Shown here: piece by piece, positions 54,952 through 57,396 of the stretch
Layout: each line of letters begins with the position of its first letter
Numbering within the stretch: position 1 is the stretch's first letter
NCBI RefSeq assembly: GCF_000364705.1
Contig: NZ_AQOH01000111.1
Span: forward strand, 1-57,396
Reading direction: 5' to 3'
Length of the DNA stretch: 57,396 nucleotides
DNA from: Pseudomonas fuscovaginae SE-1
GTDB taxonomy: Bacteria; Pseudomonadota; Gammaproteobacteria; Pseudomonadales; Pseudomonadaceae
The notes under the pieces: model-generated
What the model was told of the DNA's origin: nothing
Seen by the model: the letters and a program-made list of their open reading frames with translations, nothing else
Database searches by the model: none
Position numbers and translations under genes: made by a program

Positions 54952-55730
54952 GCCGTCGCATCCCGTTGTCGTGGCCCGGCGGGCGATAGCGCCAGGGCCA
55001 GTTGCGTGCGGTTGTGCATATGGGTCAGCCGCAGCACCTGCGACACATAGAGCTTCACGGTATTTTCGGTGATGCCCAATTCGCAGGCGATCTGATAGTT
55101 GGTCTGGCCCTTGCCCACGAGGCGGGCCACATCGATCTGGCGCGGCGACAACTGGCTGAATATCTGTGCGTCCTTAAGGTCCTGCGCCGTGTTCGACTCT
55201 TCGTCGGTGGCTTCCTCGCGACGCCTCTGGGGCGGGCGGCGGACACTGTCGAGGTCGTGGTAGAGGTCATCGATGGAATCGGCGAGAAATTGCAGTTTCT
55301 GGTTCAGGTGTCCGAGGCTTTCATGCTGCAGGCGTTCGGCGATCACGGCTTCCTGGCGCTGAATGCCTTCGAGCAGTTCGGCAAGGTCCACCGGTTTCTG
55401 GTAGTAGTCGGCGATACCGGCGCGCAGGGCCTTGATCACGTCCTGCTTGTCGGCGCGTCCGGTCAGCATGATCGATTCGAAGATCCGTCGCTTGCCGGCG
55501 AAACGTTGCAGCTCGTGCACCAGTTCGACACCATCGAGGTCGGGCAGGTGCAGGTCGCACAGGACCAGGGCGATTCCGGGATCTTCCCTGAAGCGTTCGA
55601 TGGCCAGCTGGCTGGTCAGGGCGGGTACGCAGCGATAGCCGCTTTTTTCAAGGAACTCGCAGAGTTCGTCCACGATCAGTGGTTCGTCATCGACCACCAG
55701 TACCTTCATCTCAGAGACAAGCCTGTTCAC
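54948..55730 (-). CDS. pprB: NarL/LuxR-type response regulator PprB
   Basis: This 260-residue regulator has a receiver (VLVVDDEPLIVDEL; acceptor Asp in LVLCDLHLPDLDG), a coiled linker of about 60 residues and a C-terminal LuxR helix-turn-helix (SPRQIDVARLVGKGQTNYQI then TENTVKLYVSQVL). A GTG at 55730 has GGAG 6 nt upstream; an ATG seven codons on (55709) is the alternative. PprB activates flp-tad, fimbria and adhesin genes in P. aeruginosa. The gene is convergent with tadC. Confidence 0.88.
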   Translation of the reverse strand: MNRLVSEMKVLVVDDEPLIVDELCEFLEKSGYRCVPALTSQLAIERFREDPGIALVLCDLHLPDLDGVELVHELQRFAGKRRIFESIMLTGRADKQDVIKALRAGIADYYQKPVDLAELLEGIQRQEAVIAERLQHESLGHLNQKLQFLADSIDDLYHDLDSVRRPPQRRREEATDEESNTAQDLKDAQIFSQLSPRQIDVARLVGKGQTNYQIACELGITENTVKLYVSQVLRLTHMHNRTQLALALSPAGPRQRDATA

Positions 55731-55833
55731 GCGCTACTCCATGCTTTGCAAGCCAATGACCACGAGTTCCCTGCCCACGCGCGCAGCCTGGGGGCCAGAG
55801 ATAAAAGTAGACGCACTTTGGCGTGCTGTACAC

Positions 55834-56304
55834 CTAATGGAGGCTGACGGTCATGCACAGCAGGCCGGCCCACAGGAAGGGCGCGAACGGCTGTTTGTCC
55901 GCGGTTCCCGGCTCGAGGTTGCGCAGCAGCCGCTTGAGCGGCCTGCCCAGCCGTGGCCAGAGCCGCGGACCCAGCCCCAGCCACAGCAGGCTGGCCACCC
56001 CGGCGCCGATGACGGTTCCGAGCAGGTAGCGGCTGTCGCTGGCCAGAGCCAGGGCGATCAGCAGCTTGACGTCGCCGGCCCCCAGTCGCGCCGTGACGTA
56101 GCCGGGCAGGGTCAGCAACAGGGCCAGCAGGAAGGCCCAGCCGCCTTGCTCTGCCGTTGCCCCCAGCCAGGTGTTGCCACTCCAGAGCAGATAGAACAGT
56201 GCCAGTGCCGAGCCCCCCAGGGTCAGGCTATTGGCGATTTCCCGCTGGCGCAGGTCCTGCGCCGCGCAGAGTGTGAACCAGACAAGCAGGATGAGGCTGT
56301 GCAT
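55834..56304 (-). CDS. fppA: Type IVb prepilin peptidase FppA/TadV
   Basis: This 156-residue membrane protease of family A24 has the two catalytic aspartates: one in CAAQDLRQREIANSLT and one in the GxGD motif TARLGAGDVKLLIALAL. It lacks the N-methyltransferase domain, as usual for TadV/CpaA. It would cut Flp and the TadE-like pseudopilin. It lies upstream of pprB on the same strand (103-bp gap) and divergent from tadE. Confidence 0.92.
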   Translation of the reverse strand: MHSLILLVWFTLCAAQDLRQREIANSLTLGGSALALFYLLWSGNTWLGATAEQGGWAFLLALLLTLPGYVTARLGAGDVKLLIALALASDSRYLLGTVIGAGVASLLWLGLGPRLWPRLGRPLKRLLRNLEPGTADKQPFAPFLWAGLLCMTVSLH

Positions 56305-56379
56305 CGGCTAAAAAACGTCCCTTTCCGATGAATGATTCTATGCTGATAGCAACGTGCAGTTGTCAGGGTAGACGCAGTC

Positions 56380-56826
56380 ATGATCCCAGGCCTCCCCGGA
56401 AAGCAAAAAGGCGCCGCCGCCATCGAGTTCGCGCTGGTCTTCGTGATTTTTTTCGCGGTGCTTCATGGCTTGCTCAGCTACAGCCTGCCGATGCTGATGG
56501 TGCAGTCGTTCAATGCCGCGACCGCCGAGGGGGTACGGCAGGGGGCGCAGGTGGACCCGGTGGCCAGCGGCAGCAACTACGGTACCCTGCTCAGGAGCAC
56601 GGCGACGGCGGCGGCGGCCCAGCGCCTGCGGTGGATTCCGGCGGCGCTGAGTTTCAACGCGTCCAGCGATATCACCGCGACCTATACGGGAGGCCTGCTG
56701 ACCGTCAGCATCCAGTATCCGACTTCCCGCTTGCGCAGCGTGTTGCCTTTCCTGGTGCTGCCCGGGATCGGGACGGTGCCCAATCTGCCCACCACGCTCA
56801 AGGCCAGCGCGAGCATGCAGTTTTGA
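56380..56826 (+). CDS. TadE-like pseudopilin
   Basis: This 148-residue protein has a short basic leader and a pseudopilin motif, GKQKGAAAIEFALVFVIFF, with cleavage expected after Gly and the conserved Glu at +5. One hydrophobic helix is followed by a periplasmic domain. TadE-type minor pilins help build the Tad pilus. Its stop overlaps the next gene (TTGA). The gene corresponds in place to PA4294, though the identity is by position. Confidence 0.85.
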   Translation: MIPGLPGKQKGAAAIEFALVFVIFFAVLHGLLSYSLPMLMVQSFNAATAEGVRQGAQVDPVASGSNYGTLLRSTATAAAAQRLRWIPAALSFNASSDITATYTGGLLTVSIQYPTSRLRSVLPFLVLPGIGTVPNLPTTLKASASMQF

Positions 56827-57396
56827 GTTCCGGGGAGAAGCTGTTCGGTCGTCTGCTCGGCCGGGCGGCGGAGCCGGCGCTCGCTCCGCAGCCCGAACCG
56901 TCGACCTCGGCGGCCGAGTTGCGGATTCGCCTCGATGGAGATGGCCGGGTGCTGGACGTCGCCGGGCCGCTGCGCCATGGGCTGGCGGGGCTGCCGCAGG
57001 GGGGAGGCTACTCGTTGCGGGATCTGCTGGTGGTGTCCAGTCACTTGTCGGTCGAAGGCCTGCCGGCGGACTGGCTCGGGCATATCCTCGACCTGGATTT
57101 CAACGGCCTGGCCGGCCAGGTCGTGCACACCCGTGGCTGGCTCCAGCCCTATCAGGGCGGCTGGTTGTTGCAGGCGCTGGATGTCGGTGACCTGCGCAGG
57201 GACAACCAGGCCGCGGAAAATCGTGAGTACCTGCAGCACTTCGCCGCGCGGATGAGCGAGCAGTTGCGCCTGTGCAGCGTGGCGCGCCTGCCCCAGGTGC
57301 TGGCCGAGCAACTGCAGGCTCTGGCCCAGCGCTGGCATGTCCCCTGCCTGGCCCTGGCCCTGCTGGATGAGCCCGGCCAGCAGTGGCAGGGGCACA
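56823..57396 (+). CDS. Start of probable sensor kinase PprA (cut by window end)
   Basis: An open frame of 191 codons runs from a TTG overlapping the tadE-like stop to the window edge. It reads (M)SSGEKLFGRLLGRAAEP, then LRIRLDGDGRVLDVAGPLRH and VARLPQVLAEQLQALAQRWH, which looks like a PAS-like part followed by the beginning of a GAF-like part. No kinase motif lies inside the window. The TTG is the only start near the overlap; the next ATG is at 57252. Position next to fppA/pprB suggests PprA, the partner kinase of PprB. Confidence 0.55.
   Translation, partial: MSSGEKLFGRLLGRAAEPALAPQPEPSTSAAELRIRLDGDGRVLDVAGPLRHGLAGLPQGGGYSLRDLLVVSSHLSVEGLPADWLGHILDLDFNGLAGQVVHTRGWLQPYQGGWLLQALDVGDLRRDNQAAENREYLQHFAARMSEQLRLCSVARLPQVLAEQLQALAQRWHVPCLALALLDEPGQQWQGH

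Overview
The window looks like chromosomal DNA of a fluorescent Pseudomonas (P. fluorescens/protegens/chlororaphis type). This rests on high GC, on gene order from retS through purD, purH, fis, dusB, prmA, accC, accB, aroQ, a chemoreceptor, gcbA, DUF2333, a NUDIX gene and yciH to speA that matches the order I recall from P. aeruginosa (around PA4839-PA4856), and on a REPIN-type repeat of the kind common in this group. Identifications come from reading the translated sequence; no database search was run.

Region 1 (1-8.4 kb) is a metal-uptake block on the minus strand. It holds two DUF2946 proteins, a PCu(A)C copper chaperone, an OprC-type copper receptor, a PepSY membrane protein with a Met/His-rich loop, and a second TonB-dependent receptor. 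A perfect 23-bp palindrome matching the Zur box sits directly upstream of the last receptor, so this receptor is probably zinc-repressed, separately from the copper genes. A HI1419/HI1420-type toxin-antitoxin pair follows.

Region 2 (8.4-16 kb) makes the corrin ring in two divergent operons, cobL-cbiD-cobK and cobG-cobH-cobI-cobJ. It is the aerobic route with CbiD in place of CobF and a CbiG-CobJ fusion.

Region 3 (16-37.7 kb) is conserved core: MarC, the hybrid sensor RetS, purine synthesis, Fis/DusB, PrmA, acetyl-CoA carboxylase subunits, AroQ, a CtpL-like chemoreceptor, the diguanylate cyclase GcbA, and biosynthetic arginine decarboxylase.

Region 4 (37.8-45.9 kb) is accessory. It contains a short VgrG-like protein without a spike and a DUF4123 chaperone, followed not by an effector gene but by a 24-codon stub. 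Next come a decayed TetR gene with an intact promoter/operator, a DUF1348 gene, the cynR/cynTS cyanate-detoxification locus, a DUF2790 protein, a MATE transporter and a small membrane protein.

Region 5 (46-57.4 kb) is a surface-attachment locus. An autotransporter, a lone receiver protein and Flp pilin lie on one strand, facing rcpC-tadZ-tadA-tadB-tadC, then pprB, the prepilin peptidase fppA, a TadE-like pseudopilin and the start of a probable sensor kinase (pprA) cut by the window end. The outer-membrane secretin gene rcpA is missing: between rcpC and tadZ there is only a 29-codon frame that keeps a ribosome-binding site at its start and an ATGA overlap with tadZ at its end, like an in-frame deletion scar. 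tadD and tadG are absent too. This secretin-less Tad locus is the most interesting feature of the window.
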